A stretch of 64,000 nt of DNA, from positions 1-64,000 of the forward strand of contig CAZIDF010000004.1 in assembly GCA_964538085.1 (NCBI GenBank), read 5' to 3'. The notes beneath the pieces were generated by a model that worked only from the letters and a program-made list of their open reading frames with translations, did not search any database and was not told where the DNA came from. A program made the translations under genes and the position numbers. Shown piece after piece: positions 53,154 through 62,505 of the stretch. The first letter of the stretch is position 1, and every line of letters starts with the position of its first letter. This DNA is from G020348385 sp964538085 (GTDB lineage Bacteria; Acidobacteriota; Aminicenantia; Aminicenantales; Aminicenantaceae).

Positions 53154-53714
53154 TCATAGATGCTCGGTCAGGATTTTGATCCCGATAAAAATCAGGATAA
53201 GACCTCCGAACAACTCAGCCCTTTTGCCGGCAACCCTGCCGATCGTGGCTCCTAACCTTGTTCCTACAAAAGTCATCGCAAAGGCTACTGCTCCGATGAT
53301 GATGGAGGGATACAGGATCTTCTGTTGGATAGCGGCAAAACTCAAGCCCACGGCAAAGGCATCGATGCTGGTGGCAACCGAAAGCAAAATCAGGGTTACA
53401 CCTTTGGTCGGATCACCCGGTACTTTTTTTACCGCCTTCCTGTTGCGGAAGGACTCCGCCACCATTTTTCCTCCGATCAAGAGAAGTAATCCGAACGCCA
53501 CCCAATGATCCAGATCTCGGATATACTCAAGAAATCCCTGGCCTGCCCACCATCCGACGAGGGGCATCAGGGATTGGAAAAATCCGAAAAAAATGGCCAA
53601 ACGAAAACTCTGGGTTCTTTTTAGTCCCCCCGGGAGCACGCTGAGCCCGATCGATACGGCAAAAGTATCCATGGCCAGTGCCAGAGCGACGGGAATAACG
53701 AGAAAAAGGTTCAT
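53154..53714 (-). CDS. mntP: Manganese efflux pump MntP
   Basis: The 186-aa protein has six membrane helices in two repeats, each with the ion-site motif: LALAMDTFAVSIGL (residues 11-24) and SVATSIDAFAVGLSF (about 112-126). These are the DUF204 hallmarks of MntP, which exports Mn(II). The gene starts 1 nt into the amidohydrolase stop, as the last gene of that operon. No yybP-ykoY riboswitch is visible immediately upstream because the gene is operonic. Confidence 0.92.
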   Translation of the reverse strand: MNLFLVIPVALALAMDTFAVSIGLSVLPGGLKRTQSFRLAIFFGFFQSLMPLVGWWAGQGFLEYIRDLDHWVAFGLLLLIGGKMVAESFRNRKAVKKVPGDPTKGVTLILLSVATSIDAFAVGLSFAAIQQKILYPSIIIGAVAFAMTFVGTRLGATIGRVAGKRAELFGGLILIFIGIKILTEHL

Positions 53715-54883
53715 CAGGAATTCTGTTCCAAATACGCCAGAGCAATAGCGGTCATTAAAAGCGTTGCCTGGGGAAGAGCTTTTTCGTCAATATCGAACGC
53801 CGGATGGTGATGGGGATATGCCATCCCGTCTCCCATGCCAAAAAACATAAAGGCCCCGGGAACTTCCCGGAGAAAATAGGCAAAATCTTCGCCACCCATG
53901 ACAGGGCTGATTTCTTGCACCCTCCCCTCTCCAAAAAGGCTTTCGGCGGTCCGGCCCACAAAATCTACCATGCTCTCATCGTTGACAACAGGGGGATAGC
54001 CCTTTTCGTACTGAAATTCAGCCGTGGCCCCGAAGGCAGCGCAAGTGGCATCGGTTAACTCCTTCAATCGATTCTCGGACAGTTCTTGCACATCGGTGTC
54101 AAAACTCCGTACCGTACCCGTCATAACCACTTCCTCGGGAATGATGTTGTAAATCGTGCCCCCCTCGATGGTTCCGAAGGAAACAACGACAGGCTTCAAG
54201 GGGTCCACATTCCGGCTGGCGATGCTCTGGATATTCACGACCAGATGAGAAGCCACCAGGATAGGATCCACGGTTTGATGGGGCATGGAACCATGCCCTC
54301 CTTTTCCCTGGATGCGGATCGTGAATTTATCCGGCTGGGCCATCATGGCCCCCCTCACTAGCCCCACGATACCCGTGGCAAGAGGCTGCCAGAGGTGGAG
54401 CCCGAAGATAGCATCCACGCCATCCAAAGCGCCCTCTTCTATCATGCCCTTTGCCCCTCCAGGAATCCTCTCCTCGGAAGGCTGGAACAGGAAAACCACA
54501 TCGCCTTGCAAGTCTTTTTTTTTCCGACAGAGAAGCTCGATCGCTCCCATCAGGATCGCCATGTGCCCGTCATGGCCACAAGCATGGGTCGCTCCAGGAT
54601 TTTCAGACAAATACTCTTTTTCCCCGCTTTCCTTTAGAGGGAGGGCATCGATATCGGCCCGCAAGGCAACGGTTTTCCCCCCGGGTTTTCCCTTCAGCAC
54701 ACCCCGAAGCCCTGTTTTAGCCATGACCTGGACAGGGATGCCATGATCCTCCAGGAATTTTCGTAAAACCGAAGACGTCCAGTGCTCTTCGAAAGCGGTT
54801 TCAGGATGTCGATGAAAATCCCGCCGCCAGGCGACCAACTGGCTGGACAGTTTTTCCGTCTCTTTTTTGAGTTCATCCCACAT
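53714..54883 (-). CDS. M20-family amidohydrolase (hippurate/N-acyl amino acid hydrolase-like)
   Basis: The 389-aa metalloenzyme hydrolyses N-acyl amino acids or related amides. It has the DFHRHPETAFEE opening, GxxxALRADIDALP, HACGHDGHMAIL (metal ligands), the catalytic EERIPGGAKGMIEEG and the late MGGEDFAYFL and HHHPAFDID. The start at ATG 54883 follows GGAGGACAGTC; an upstream TTG at 54901 is less likely. It overlaps the symporter gene by 11 nt, suggesting that the symporter imports its substrate. Confidence 0.92.
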   Translation of the reverse strand: MWDELKKETEKLSSQLVAWRRDFHRHPETAFEEHWTSSVLRKFLEDHGIPVQVMAKTGLRGVLKGKPGGKTVALRADIDALPLKESGEKEYLSENPGATHACGHDGHMAILMGAIELLCRKKKDLQGDVVFLFQPSEERIPGGAKGMIEEGALDGVDAIFGLHLWQPLATGIVGLVRGAMMAQPDKFTIRIQGKGGHGSMPHQTVDPILVASHLVVNIQSIASRNVDPLKPVVVSFGTIEGGTIYNIIPEEVVMTGTVRSFDTDVQELSENRLKELTDATCAAFGATAEFQYEKGYPPVVNDESMVDFVGRTAESLFGEGRVQEISPVMGGEDFAYFLREVPGAFMFFGMGDGMAYPHHHPAFDIDEKALPQATLLMTAIALAYLEQNS

Positions 54884-56324
54884 GACTGTCCTCCGATCCA
54901 AGTTTTTTCACGCTCGTTGGTTTTGTGCTCAGACTGACCACCAAGGTCACAACGCTGTTTATGGCCAATCCCACAAATCCGGCATTCATGCCGAGGAACG
55001 GGTCACGACCGCTGGCGATGAGCCCCACCACGATAGCGATCCCCACGACCAGGCCGCTGAAAACCCCTGTTTTGGTAACCCGCCTCCAAAACAGCCCCAG
55101 AACGACTCCCGGAAAAAACTGGCACACGCCGTCATACCCGAAGATCAGCAGATTGACCAACTCCTCCGGAAAGGCCATCGCAAATACCAGCGCGATGGTC
55201 GTTATAACGAGCACCAGAAACCGGGAAAGCCTCATCACAGTCTCTTCGCTGGCTTTAGGACGAAATCCAGCCTTGTAAACATTCTTTGCCAACAGGGTCG
55301 AAGCGAACAACACGAGGATCGACGCGGGGACCATGGCCGTTACAGCACCGGCAGCTCCGACAAATCCCATAAACCAGGAAGGATAGGTCCTGTTGACCAG
55401 TTCCAGAAAGGCCATGTCTCCGTTGGCCAAGCCGGGGATGACCAGTAGAGCCGTGAATCCCACCATGAAAATGAGAACGATAGGGATCTGGTAGAGGGGC
55501 ATGATGATGGCGTTTCTTTTGATGATGTTGGCGCTTTTGGCAGAAAAGACCGAGCCGAACACATGGGGCCACATGTAGAATCCCAGCCCGGTCAGAAGCA
55601 GCGTGGACATCACCCAAATAACACCCATATGGGATGTTGACCCAGGAAGAACCAGGTATTGAGGTTTTTGTTCGATCAGGGTACGGAACATGTTGCCGAA
55701 TCCGCCGAAATATATCATCGGCACACCGATCCCGACTACGAGCACGGCCACGATCATCATGATGTCCTTGACGATAGAAACCCAAGCGGTTCCCCTTATC
55801 CCGCTGGTGTACACGAAAATACAGGTCAACACAAAAGAAATGGCGATGGCCAGGCGGGAGGAGATGGCCTGGTTGCTGGCCACTTCCACGATCAATCCCA
55901 ATCCTGTCAGCTGAAGCTGTAAATACGGAATAATGGAAAAAACACCGATCAGGGCCACGAAGATCCCCAGGGCCCGGCTGTCATACCGATTGACGAAATA
56001 ATCGGGCTGGGTGTGCAGTCCGTATTTTTTGCCTACCTTCCACAGAGCGGGAAGAATAAAAAAGGACAGGGTGTAGGCGAGAGCACCGTAGGACAAGATA
56101 TAGAATGTGGGCGCCCCTTTGGAATATGCCCATCCGCTGGCCCCGAGAAAGGTGAACGTCGTGTAGATCTCCCCGGCCATCAATAACCAGATGATGACAA
56201 TCCCGAACCGCCGGCCTCCCACTGTCCAGTTCTCCAGATTCATTTTGACATGCCGGCCAGCATAGATGCCCAACAGGGCAGAGAACAGGATGGTGCCCAA
56301 AATGATAACGATCGCCGCGTTCAC
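54873..56324 (-). CDS. Sodium:solute symporter (SSS family)
   Basis: The 483-aa inner-membrane protein has about 13 membrane helices and the SSS opening YAGRHVKMNLENWTVGGRRFG. TFTFLGASGWAYSKGAP marks the early core helices. It is likely to use sodium to import an organic acid, amino acid or acylated compound. The paired small DUF3311 protein upstream (4-nt overlap) is a frequent partner of this transporter branch. Confidence 0.92.
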   Translation of the reverse strand: MNAAIVIILGTILFSALLGIYAGRHVKMNLENWTVGGRRFGIVIIWLLMAGEIYTTFTFLGASGWAYSKGAPTFYILSYGALAYTLSFFILPALWKVGKKYGLHTQPDYFVNRYDSRALGIFVALIGVFSIIPYLQLQLTGLGLIVEVASNQAISSRLAIAISFVLTCIFVYTSGIRGTAWVSIVKDIMMIVAVLVVGIGVPMIYFGGFGNMFRTLIEQKPQYLVLPGSTSHMGVIWVMSTLLLTGLGFYMWPHVFGSVFSAKSANIIKRNAIIMPLYQIPIVLIFMVGFTALLVIPGLANGDMAFLELVNRTYPSWFMGFVGAAGAVTAMVPASILVLFASTLLAKNVYKAGFRPKASEETVMRLSRFLVLVITTIALVFAMAFPEELVNLLIFGYDGVCQFFPGVVLGLFWRRVTKTGVFSGLVVGIAIVVGLIASGRDPFLGMNAGFVGLAINSVVTLVVSLSTKPTSVKKLGSEDSHVG

Positions 56325-56542
56325 CGGTCTTCCCCTTCCTCGGGCGGGTTGTATTTTTTCTCCAGCTTGTAAGCCAAGGCAAGAATAACCGGCGTTAGCA
56401 CAACCCAGGCCAATAACCAGAACAACAAAAAGGGCAAACCCAGGATGATCGGTTCGATCCGGTTGACCAGCGGAAGAGCAAAAACCATGGTGACAAACGG
56501 GATTGCCCCGAGGATCAGAGCGATTCTCGTCCCTTTTTTCAT
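56321..56542 (-). CDS. DUF3311 small membrane subunit of the symporter
   Basis: The 73-aa protein from ATG 56542 has two hydrophobic helices (about 8-28 and 35-58) and a charged tail ending in Glu/Asp. It is a DUF3311-type companion of SSS symporters. ATG 56542 is behind GAGGAGGTCGG; the upstream ATG at 56566 overlaps the -10 box of the promoter and so would not be transcribed. Confidence 0.85.
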   Translation of the reverse strand: MKKGTRIALILGAIPFVTMVFALPLVNRIEPIILGLPFLLFWLLAWVVLTPVILALAYKLEKKYNPPEEGEDR

Positions 56543-56564
56543 CCCGACCTCCTCAAGGCTTGCC

Positions 56565-56573
56565 ATTATACCA
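56565..56573 (-). promoter_or_regulatory. Extended -10 promoter of the DUF3311-symporter-M20-mntP operon
   Basis: The minus strand reads TGGTATAAT, placing the transcript start near 56558, about 16 nt before ATG 56542. Confidence 0.55.
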
Positions 56574-56745
56574 AATTAAGTCGATGCCGTCTTTTTGTCA
56601 TTTTGTTTTGTGATTTTTTCATCCACAAAAACGATTCTCAAATTCCTTGCTCCACATTAACAAAATCAGCATGTTGCAAGCCTAAGGAGAGCGAAACAAC
56701 GGCAAGGCGTGAAATCGGTCCAAAGCAAGCTCGTAAAATTCAAAC

Positions 56746-56775
56746 TTGAAGACAACAGACGCAATATGGTATAGA
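56746..56775 (+). promoter_or_regulatory. Candidate promoter of the second RND operon
   Basis: TTGAAG (56746-56751), 18 nt, TATAGA (56770-56775). Transcription from about 56782 would include the small ORF at 56803. Confidence 0.45.
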
Positions 56776-56802
56776 ATATAAAATTCTGCTGAACGCATTT
56801 GA

Positions 56803-57021
56803 ATGGATATAAAAAAATACTTATACAAACAATCCCTCTGAGGCTTTGTTGAAAAGCCGCATTTTGGAGCCTGGTTCTTGTGCGCTTCTCGGCTGGACGC
56901 TCTCATCAAAATACAGCAGATGATCGGCCAACTGGATAGTCCGATTCAAAGCCTCCTCGATCTTAAAAAAGGGGTCTACGAAACACTGGAAAAAGCTTCC
57001 GGATTGGCAAAGGAGCAATAG
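56803..57021 (+). pseudogene. Small ORF with in-frame TGA, upstream of the RND adaptor
   Basis: From ATG 56803 the frame reads MDIKKYLYKQSL, then TGA at 56839-56841, then 59 further sense codons (GFVEKPHFGAWFLCAS onward) to TAG at 57019. The second part looks like real coding sequence: it has amphipathic helices (DALIKIQQMIGQLD) and ends one base before the adaptor ATG. Directly after the TGA a perfect 6-bp hairpin GGCTTT-GTTGA-AAAGCC (56842-56858) can form. It could be a nonsense-mutated remnant, a separate ORF using an unusual start, or a recoded TGA. I do not recognise the family. Confidence 0.4.
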
Positions 57022-57022
57022 G

Positions 57023-58093
57023 ATGAGCAAACGACGGATATTAGTTGGCTTGATAATAGTCGCGTCTTTGCTGGTTGTCGTCATTTCCGTAACAGTCATA
57101 AAATTTAAAACAGCGGAGGAGAATGTTGAGATGGGCACTGACGTGGCTGTCCACGTCGGAAAGGTCATTCGCGCAACGCTCCACCGCTATGTCACGGCTT
57201 ACGGGACAGTGGAGCCGGAGCCGGCCTCAGATGGAAAACCGCCGGCCGCAGCAATCATCGGTTCGCCCATAAGCGGTATCCTTGTCCAGATTAATTGCAC
57301 CGAAGGCCGCCAGGTTTCGCAAGGGGATATATTATTCCGCCTGGACAGCCGCGTCGCCGAAGTCGCCCTCCTCGAAGCTCAAAAAAAACTGAAATTTGCC
57401 GAACAGACCTATGATCGCCAGAAAAAACTTCTCGATGGCGATGGAACATCCCTGAAATCTTTTCAAGAGGCAGAAAGTCAATTCAATACCGCCCGGAGCG
57501 AGCTGTCTGCTGCTCAAACTCAGCTTTCCCTTCTTCAGATCGCGGCTCCTCTAACGGGGACGCTAGTCAAGCTCAACGCTGAACTCGGTCAGTCTGTTGA
57601 ATCGAATGCGACCTTGGCTGAGATAATCGACCTTGACCGCTTGGTAGTGGCCGCCGATGTTCCAAGCCGGGAAGCCTCCTTATTGAAGTTGGGCCAGCCT
57701 GTCGAACTGGGCTCGGAGGCTTCCGCCAAAGGCTCTCTGACATTCATCAGCAAAAACATCGATCCTAAGATGGGCACCATCTCGATCCGGACAACCATTC
57801 CAACAACGACCGAATTTCATCCTGGTCGTTTTCTTGATATCCGGATCATTTGTGATGAACACAGGGACTGCCTGGCTGTGCCGGAAGAAAGCCTTATAAG
57901 CAGCGAAGAGGAAGGCAGCTGGATCATGATCGTTCAGGGTGACGAGGCTGTCCGTATGCCTGTGCAGGACGGCTTCCGCGAACGCGGCCTCGTCGAAGTC
58001 ACAGGAGAAGGCTTGGCTGAGGGAATGATCATTGTCACAGAAGAAGCCTACAGCCTTCCTTCCGTGACAAAGATCCACATCATCGATCAATAA
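57023..58093 (+). CDS. RND efflux periplasmic adaptor, second system
   Basis: The 356-aa protein has an N-terminal anchor helix (residues 5-27), a lipoyl half with GSPISGILVQINCTEGRQVSQGD, and a coiled-coil hairpin (about 110-170). The second lipoyl half (LTGTLVKLNAELGQSVE) and a beta-barrel region follow. The AAAGGAG ribosome site lies within the end of the preceding small ORF. It is followed by the pump after 1 nt; no outer-membrane channel gene is in this unit, so a TolC encoded elsewhere (or the one at 45998) would be used. Confidence 0.9.
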   Translation: MSKRRILVGLIIVASLLVVVISVTVIKFKTAEENVEMGTDVAVHVGKVIRATLHRYVTAYGTVEPEPASDGKPPAAAIIGSPISGILVQINCTEGRQVSQGDILFRLDSRVAEVALLEAQKKLKFAEQTYDRQKKLLDGDGTSLKSFQEAESQFNTARSELSAAQTQLSLLQIAAPLTGTLVKLNAELGQSVESNATLAEIIDLDRLVVAADVPSREASLLKLGQPVELGSEASAKGSLTFISKNIDPKMGTISIRTTIPTTTEFHPGRFLDIRIICDEHRDCLAVPEESLISSEEEGSWIMIVQGDEAVRMPVQDGFRERGLVEVTGEGLAEGMIIVTEEAYSLPSVTKIHIIDQ

Positions 58094-58094
58094 C

Positions 58095-61000
58095 ATGAAT
58101 AAAAATCACGTTCTTGGCACATTCGCTACACGTCATGCCCGTTTCATCGCCTTTGTCTGTATTGCGCTATGCCTGGCTGGGATTTATTCGGCATTCAACA
58201 TCCCATCATCGGTTTTTCCTCAAACAAATTTTCCCCGCGTGGTCATTCTTGTGGACAACGGCGTCATGCCTGCCGACGAAATGATGGCCACGATCACGCG
58301 GCCCATCGAAGAAGCGATGAAAGATATTCCCGGAACGGCTACCATCCGATCGTCCACGGGGCGCGGCTCATCCGAGATCAACGTGTTTTTCACCTGGAAG
58401 GTGGATATGATCGAGTCCGAGCTCTTCGTGCTCAGCCGCCTGTCCCAGATCCGCAGTACGCTTCCTGCAACAGCCACAACGACGGTCTTCCGGTTGACTT
58501 TCTCGGCTTTTCCCATCGTGGGTGTCAGCCTCACCAGCAATAAGCGTAGTATCACCGAACTGTGGGAGATAGCTCGGTACAATCTCAAGCTTCGCTTCCT
58601 TCGTATTCCCGGCGTTGCCCGTGTCGACCTGGTTGGCGGCCGCACGCCCGAATTTCATATCGTTGCAGATCCCCTATTATTGAACGCAGCTCATCTCACA
58701 CTCTCCCAGATCACAGACGCATTGATCGATAACAATTTTGTGGCCTCAGCCGGCATGCATGAAGAAAACCACACTCTTTACTTGACTGTTGTCGATGGGA
58801 GAGTTCGCTCGATCCAGGACATTGAAAACTTCGTCGTCAAAACAGAAGATGGACATCCTTTCCGAATCAACGATGTAGCTAAAGTTGTGCGCGGTCCCGA
58901 ACCGGTTTTCAATATCGTCACCGCCGATGGAGAGGATGCTGTCCTGCTCAACATCCGCAGCCAGCCCGATGGGAGCACGCTGGAAATTGCTGCGGCGCTT
59001 AAAAAACAGATAAAAGAATTGAGGAATGAATTGCTTCCCGATTTGAAACTTGCTTTGTTTTATGACCAGTCCGAAATTGTCAAAACATCTGTCGAAGGAG
59101 TTTGGGAAGCCATTATTTTCGGTCTTTTTCTGTCCGTATTTGTTCTTTTTTCTTTTTTAAAAAATTGGGGTGCAACGCTCGTTGCGGCTATCGTGATCCC
59201 CGTAACTGTGTTGATCACCCTTGTGTCCATGAAAATGACAGGCCTCACATTTAATTTGATGACGCTTGGAGGCATCGCTGCGGCGATCGGCATTGTCATC
59301 GACGATGCGATCGTGGTGGTGGAAGCCATCCACACCAAGTTTATATCAGGCTTAAGCCGATTTGATGCTATCCGAGAGGGGATCAGCGAAATCTTCCGGC
59401 CGCTGATCGGCTCGACTCTTACTCCCGTCGTCGTTTTTATTCCTTTGGCATTCCTTCTTGGAATCACCGGCGTATTCTTCCGCGCCCTTGCCATAACTAT
59501 GGTCGTATCGCTGCTGACATCGCTTATCCTGGCGGTCACGCTGACGCCATCGCTGGCAGCCTTGTTCATTCGAATACGCAAAGGAGCCAAACCCAAGCCA
59601 TTCGCTGAACAAGGCGGCTTTTTGCTCCGCCGTTTGATCCGGATTTACGAAATGGCTGTTCGCCCTGCACTCCGGCATCGCTGGCTCACTATGGGCGTCT
59701 GCGGCCTTGTGTTTTTAACAGGAGTTTTGATCTATAGCCGGCTCGACAGTGAATTTCTTCCCCCGATGGATGAGGGCGGATTCGTGATCGATTATTTCAC
59801 TCCGCCGGGGACAAGTCTCTCGGAAACGGATCGCCAGCTCTTGCAGGCGGAGAAGATTTTGAGATCGATTCCAGAAGTCGAAAGCTATTCACGCCGCACA
59901 GGAGCCAGGCTTGCCCTAGCTATTGCCGAACCTAACACCGGCGATTTTCTTGTCAAGCTGAAAACCCGCCGCAAACGTAAAACCGAAGATGTGATCTCCG
60001 AATTACGAAGGAGATTCAACACGGAACTGCCCGGCTTGAATTGGGAATTCCCCGGGATTCTGAGCGACCTGATCGGAGACCTGATGTGGGCGCCTCAACC
60101 CATCGAAGTGAAGCTTTTTTCGACCGACACGGAATGGCTCAAGAAAAAAGCACCCGAGGTTGAAGCCCAGTTGAAAAAAACCCAAGGCGTCGTGGACACG
60201 TTTGACGGGTTGGTTTATACCGGACCGACCATCAGCTTCCACGTGCGTACAGTTGATGCACAACGATTCGGACTAACGGTTAATGATATTGCCCAGACAC
60301 TCAACACAGCCATGCTGGGTCAGACGGCTTCTTGGGTTCTCGAAGGAGATCGAGTGGTGGATATCAGGGTGAAAGTTGACCCCGGACGACTCGATCGACT
60401 GGCCAGACTCAGGGAACTGTCTTTACGGACCCCAGAAGGCTCGCTCATTAAGTTGTCGCAAGTGGCGGATGTTGTCGAGGAACCGGGGAAGCTCGAACTC
60501 AGGCGTGAAGACCAGCGGCAGGACGTCGCCATAACCGCACGCCTCGAAGGCCGCGATATGGGAAGCGCTATGCGCGAGATCAGCGACATACTGAGCAAGG
60601 ATAAATCCATTCCCCCGGGAACAATCGAATACGGAGGGCTCTACGAGCAGCAACAGGAATCTTTCCGTAACCTCTTGATTGTACTGCTTATGGCGATCTT
60701 TCTGGTCTTCACTGTGTTGCTGCTTGAATTCGGTTCCTTTTACGAACCCGTATCTATCGTTTTTGGCTCGTTACTGGCTATGTTCGGAACAATCCTGGCC
60801 CTGCGGCTAACGGGAACGTCACTCAACGTGGTTTCTTTTCTCGGAGCGATCATCGGTGTCGGGATTGTGGCCAAAAATGGAATTTTGATGCTGGATTTCG
60901 TCAAGGTCTTGCGTTCCGAAAAGTTCTCATTGGAGGAAGCTCTGGTGCAATCGGGCCGACGCCGATTGCGTCCTGTTTTGATGACATCCATGACGACAGT

Positions 61001-61169
61001 CATCGGAATGTTGCCTCTGGCCTATGGTATCGGCTCAGGGGCAGATATGCTGAAACCTCTGGCTATCGCTGTTATCGGAGCTCTCTTCATATCGGTCTTC
61101 CTCTCACTCATAGCTACGCCGACGGTTTATTTCCTCCTCGTGCACCTATTCAGGAAAACAAAAGACTGA
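58095..61169 (+). CDS. RND transporter permease, second system
   Basis: The 1024-aa inner-membrane pump has the standard two-fold RND topology. Its TM4 motif GIVIDDAIVVVEA keeps both aspartates (D403, D404), so ordinary proton coupling is expected. Features include FPQTNFPRVVILVDNGV near the start and a late GAIIGVGIVAKNGILMLDFV. Substrate range is not predictable. It differs clearly from the 48598 pump and is probably an independent acquisition rather than a local duplicate. Confidence 0.93.
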   Translation: MNKNHVLGTFATRHARFIAFVCIALCLAGIYSAFNIPSSVFPQTNFPRVVILVDNGVMPADEMMATITRPIEEAMKDIPGTATIRSSTGRGSSEINVFFTWKVDMIESELFVLSRLSQIRSTLPATATTTVFRLTFSAFPIVGVSLTSNKRSITELWEIARYNLKLRFLRIPGVARVDLVGGRTPEFHIVADPLLLNAAHLTLSQITDALIDNNFVASAGMHEENHTLYLTVVDGRVRSIQDIENFVVKTEDGHPFRINDVAKVVRGPEPVFNIVTADGEDAVLLNIRSQPDGSTLEIAAALKKQIKELRNELLPDLKLALFYDQSEIVKTSVEGVWEAIIFGLFLSVFVLFSFLKNWGATLVAAIVIPVTVLITLVSMKMTGLTFNLMTLGGIAAAIGIVIDDAIVVVEAIHTKFISGLSRFDAIREGISEIFRPLIGSTLTPVVVFIPLAFLLGITGVFFRALAITMVVSLLTSLILAVTLTPSLAALFIRIRKGAKPKPFAEQGGFLLRRLIRIYEMAVRPALRHRWLTMGVCGLVFLTGVLIYSRLDSEFLPPMDEGGFVIDYFTPPGTSLSETDRQLLQAEKILRSIPEVESYSRRTGARLALAIAEPNTGDFLVKLKTRRKRKTEDVISELRRRFNTELPGLNWEFPGILSDLIGDLMWAPQPIEVKLFSTDTEWLKKKAPEVEAQLKKTQGVVDTFDGLVYTGPTISFHVRTVDAQRFGLTVNDIAQTLNTAMLGQTASWVLEGDRVVDIRVKVDPGRLDRLARLRELSLRTPEGSLIKLSQVADVVEEPGKLELRREDQRQDVAITARLEGRDMGSAMREISDILSKDKSIPPGTIEYGGLYEQQQESFRNLLIVLLMAIFLVFTVLLLEFGSFYEPVSIVFGSLLAMFGTILALRLTGTSLNVVSFLGAIIGVGIVAKNGILMLDFVKVLRSEKFSLEEALVQSGRRRLRPVLMTSMTTVIGMLPLAYGIGSGADMLKPLAIAVIGALFISVFLSLIATPTVYFLLVHLFRKTKD

Positions 61170-61228
61170 TATGGTGAAACCGGACTCCAAGAGAAAAGAA
61201 TCCGCTCCTTCTATGGCGATAGTGCGGC

Positions 61229-62263
61229 TTATTTCAGGAATTCTAGCACCATGAACGTGCCAGGAATGACAGGGGACCTGGGCCGCGGCCGCTCCTTGGT
61301 GGGCTCCGGGGCCTGACCGAATTCCGCCGTCACGACGAAGACATGGTGCGTTTTGGGATCAAGTTCCATGGTTCGGGCACCACGGGCCGTCGGGACAGTT
61401 TCGACAACCGTGTACTTGTCCGGCGATTCTTGCTTGACCACGGTCAAGGTTCCCTCGCCATTCGAAGCGAAGACCAATCCGGTCTCGGGATCATAACGAA
61501 CAGCGTCAGGACCGTGGCCGATCGGGACCGTCGCGATGACTTTTCCATTGACGAAATCCGAAACGACCAAAACCTCGTCGCAGACGCTGAATAGACGCTT
61601 GCCCTTGAGGTCGATGGCCAGCCCGCTCGGACCTTCACCGGGCGCGATCGACCATCGTTTCTTGACCTCGAGAGACTTCGCGTCGAAAGCGACGATTTCG
61701 CTCGTGTCCTCATTGTTAACGAAGATCGTGCCCTTGCCGTCCGTGACGGCGAATTCAGGCTTGCCGCCGATATCGACCGTCCCGACGACTTTGTTCGTAG
61801 CGGCATCGATGGCCGTCGCGTTCGCCGTTCGGCCGTTGAACGTGAAGACTCGGTCCGAGAAAGAGTCGTACATGATGGAGTCGGGATTCTCGCCCGATGA
61901 TGGAACCTCTTCCAGGACCTTGTGAGTCTTGAGGTCAAAGATGGAAACGGAGTTGCCCCGCCCGTTGGATACATATCCTCGGTTTCTTTCTGGAGCGAAG
62001 GCCACCCCATGAGCACCCTGGAGATCAGAGATAGGCTCCCCCTTGACGCCGGTGTCGATATTCAGAATCTCGACAGCGTTGCCGTGTGTCACGTAGAGGA
62101 GGCGTGTTTGACCGTCCAGCGCCATGTAATCCCATCCGCCCTCACCGCCAAGCACATGCTTCTTGAGCAGATGATAGCCGCCCGGATTTTGCGCCTGAGC
62201 GACCGCAAAACTCAACAGCGCCATTGTCCAAAGGAAGAGCAGACCGATACGAAAAGCTTTCAT
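61229..62263 (-). CDS. Secreted YncE-like beta-propeller protein
   Basis: The 344-aa protein has a signal peptide (hydrophobic 7-22, cleavage near AQAQ). About seven YVTN/YncE-type blades follow, each with a phrase such as LLYVTHGNAVEILNIDTG, GYVSNGRGNSVSIFDLKTHK or LFSVCDEVLVVSDFVNGK. Such proteins are periplasmic scaffolds or ligand binders with few known functions. The coding sequence is visibly richer in G+C, especially at third positions, than its neighbours, which may reflect recent transfer. It is a single-gene unit. Confidence 0.88.
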   Translation of the reverse strand: MKAFRIGLLFLWTMALLSFAVAQAQNPGGYHLLKKHVLGGEGGWDYMALDGQTRLLYVTHGNAVEILNIDTGVKGEPISDLQGAHGVAFAPERNRGYVSNGRGNSVSIFDLKTHKVLEEVPSSGENPDSIMYDSFSDRVFTFNGRTANATAIDAATNKVVGTVDIGGKPEFAVTDGKGTIFVNNEDTSEIVAFDAKSLEVKKRWSIAPGEGPSGLAIDLKGKRLFSVCDEVLVVSDFVNGKVIATVPIGHGPDAVRYDPETGLVFASNGEGTLTVVKQESPDKYTVVETVPTARGARTMELDPKTHHVFVVTAEFGQAPEPTKERPRPRSPVIPGTFMVLEFLK

Positions 62264-62348
62264 TTCAATTGCACCTCTTTTTGTATTCTACTCTCCCGTT
62301 CAGTACCGCGCAATAGCCGGAGCGAAGGTCATAAGCCTGTGGCCAGAT

Positions 62349-62394
62349 CAACGCTTTCGACCTCGTAGCACATCACGTCTTTTTGAAAGCGTTG
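62349..62394. repeat. 10-bp perfect inverted repeat upstream of uvrA
   Basis: CAACGCTTTC (62349-62358) and GAAAGCGTTG (62385-62394) are exact inverted copies with a 26-nt spacer. No T-run follows, so a terminator is unlikely; a protein-binding site is possible. The rest of 62264-62505 contains no gene. Confidence 0.45.
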
Positions 62395-62462
62395 AGGAAG
62401 GCGCCAGGGAGGATTCTTCTCCAGCGGGGGGATGACTGGTTCTCACTTTAGGAAAACCATTG

Positions 62463-62468
62463 TATAAT
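62463..62468 (+). promoter_or_regulatory. Candidate -10 element of uvrA
   Basis: TATAAT lies 37 nt before the uvrA ATG. The -35 position (TTCTCA at 62440) is a poor match. I see no recognisable LexA-type palindrome. Confidence 0.4.
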
Positions 62469-62505
62469 AGGTGTTTTCAAATAAAGAAAACATGGAATTG
62501 ACACG

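Noticed and set aside
56839..56858. Selenocysteine insertion element after the TGA
   Set aside because: The hairpin begins immediately after the TGA and has only 6 bp with a 5-nt loop, unlike usual bacterial SECIS elements; I list the TGA as an anomaly only.
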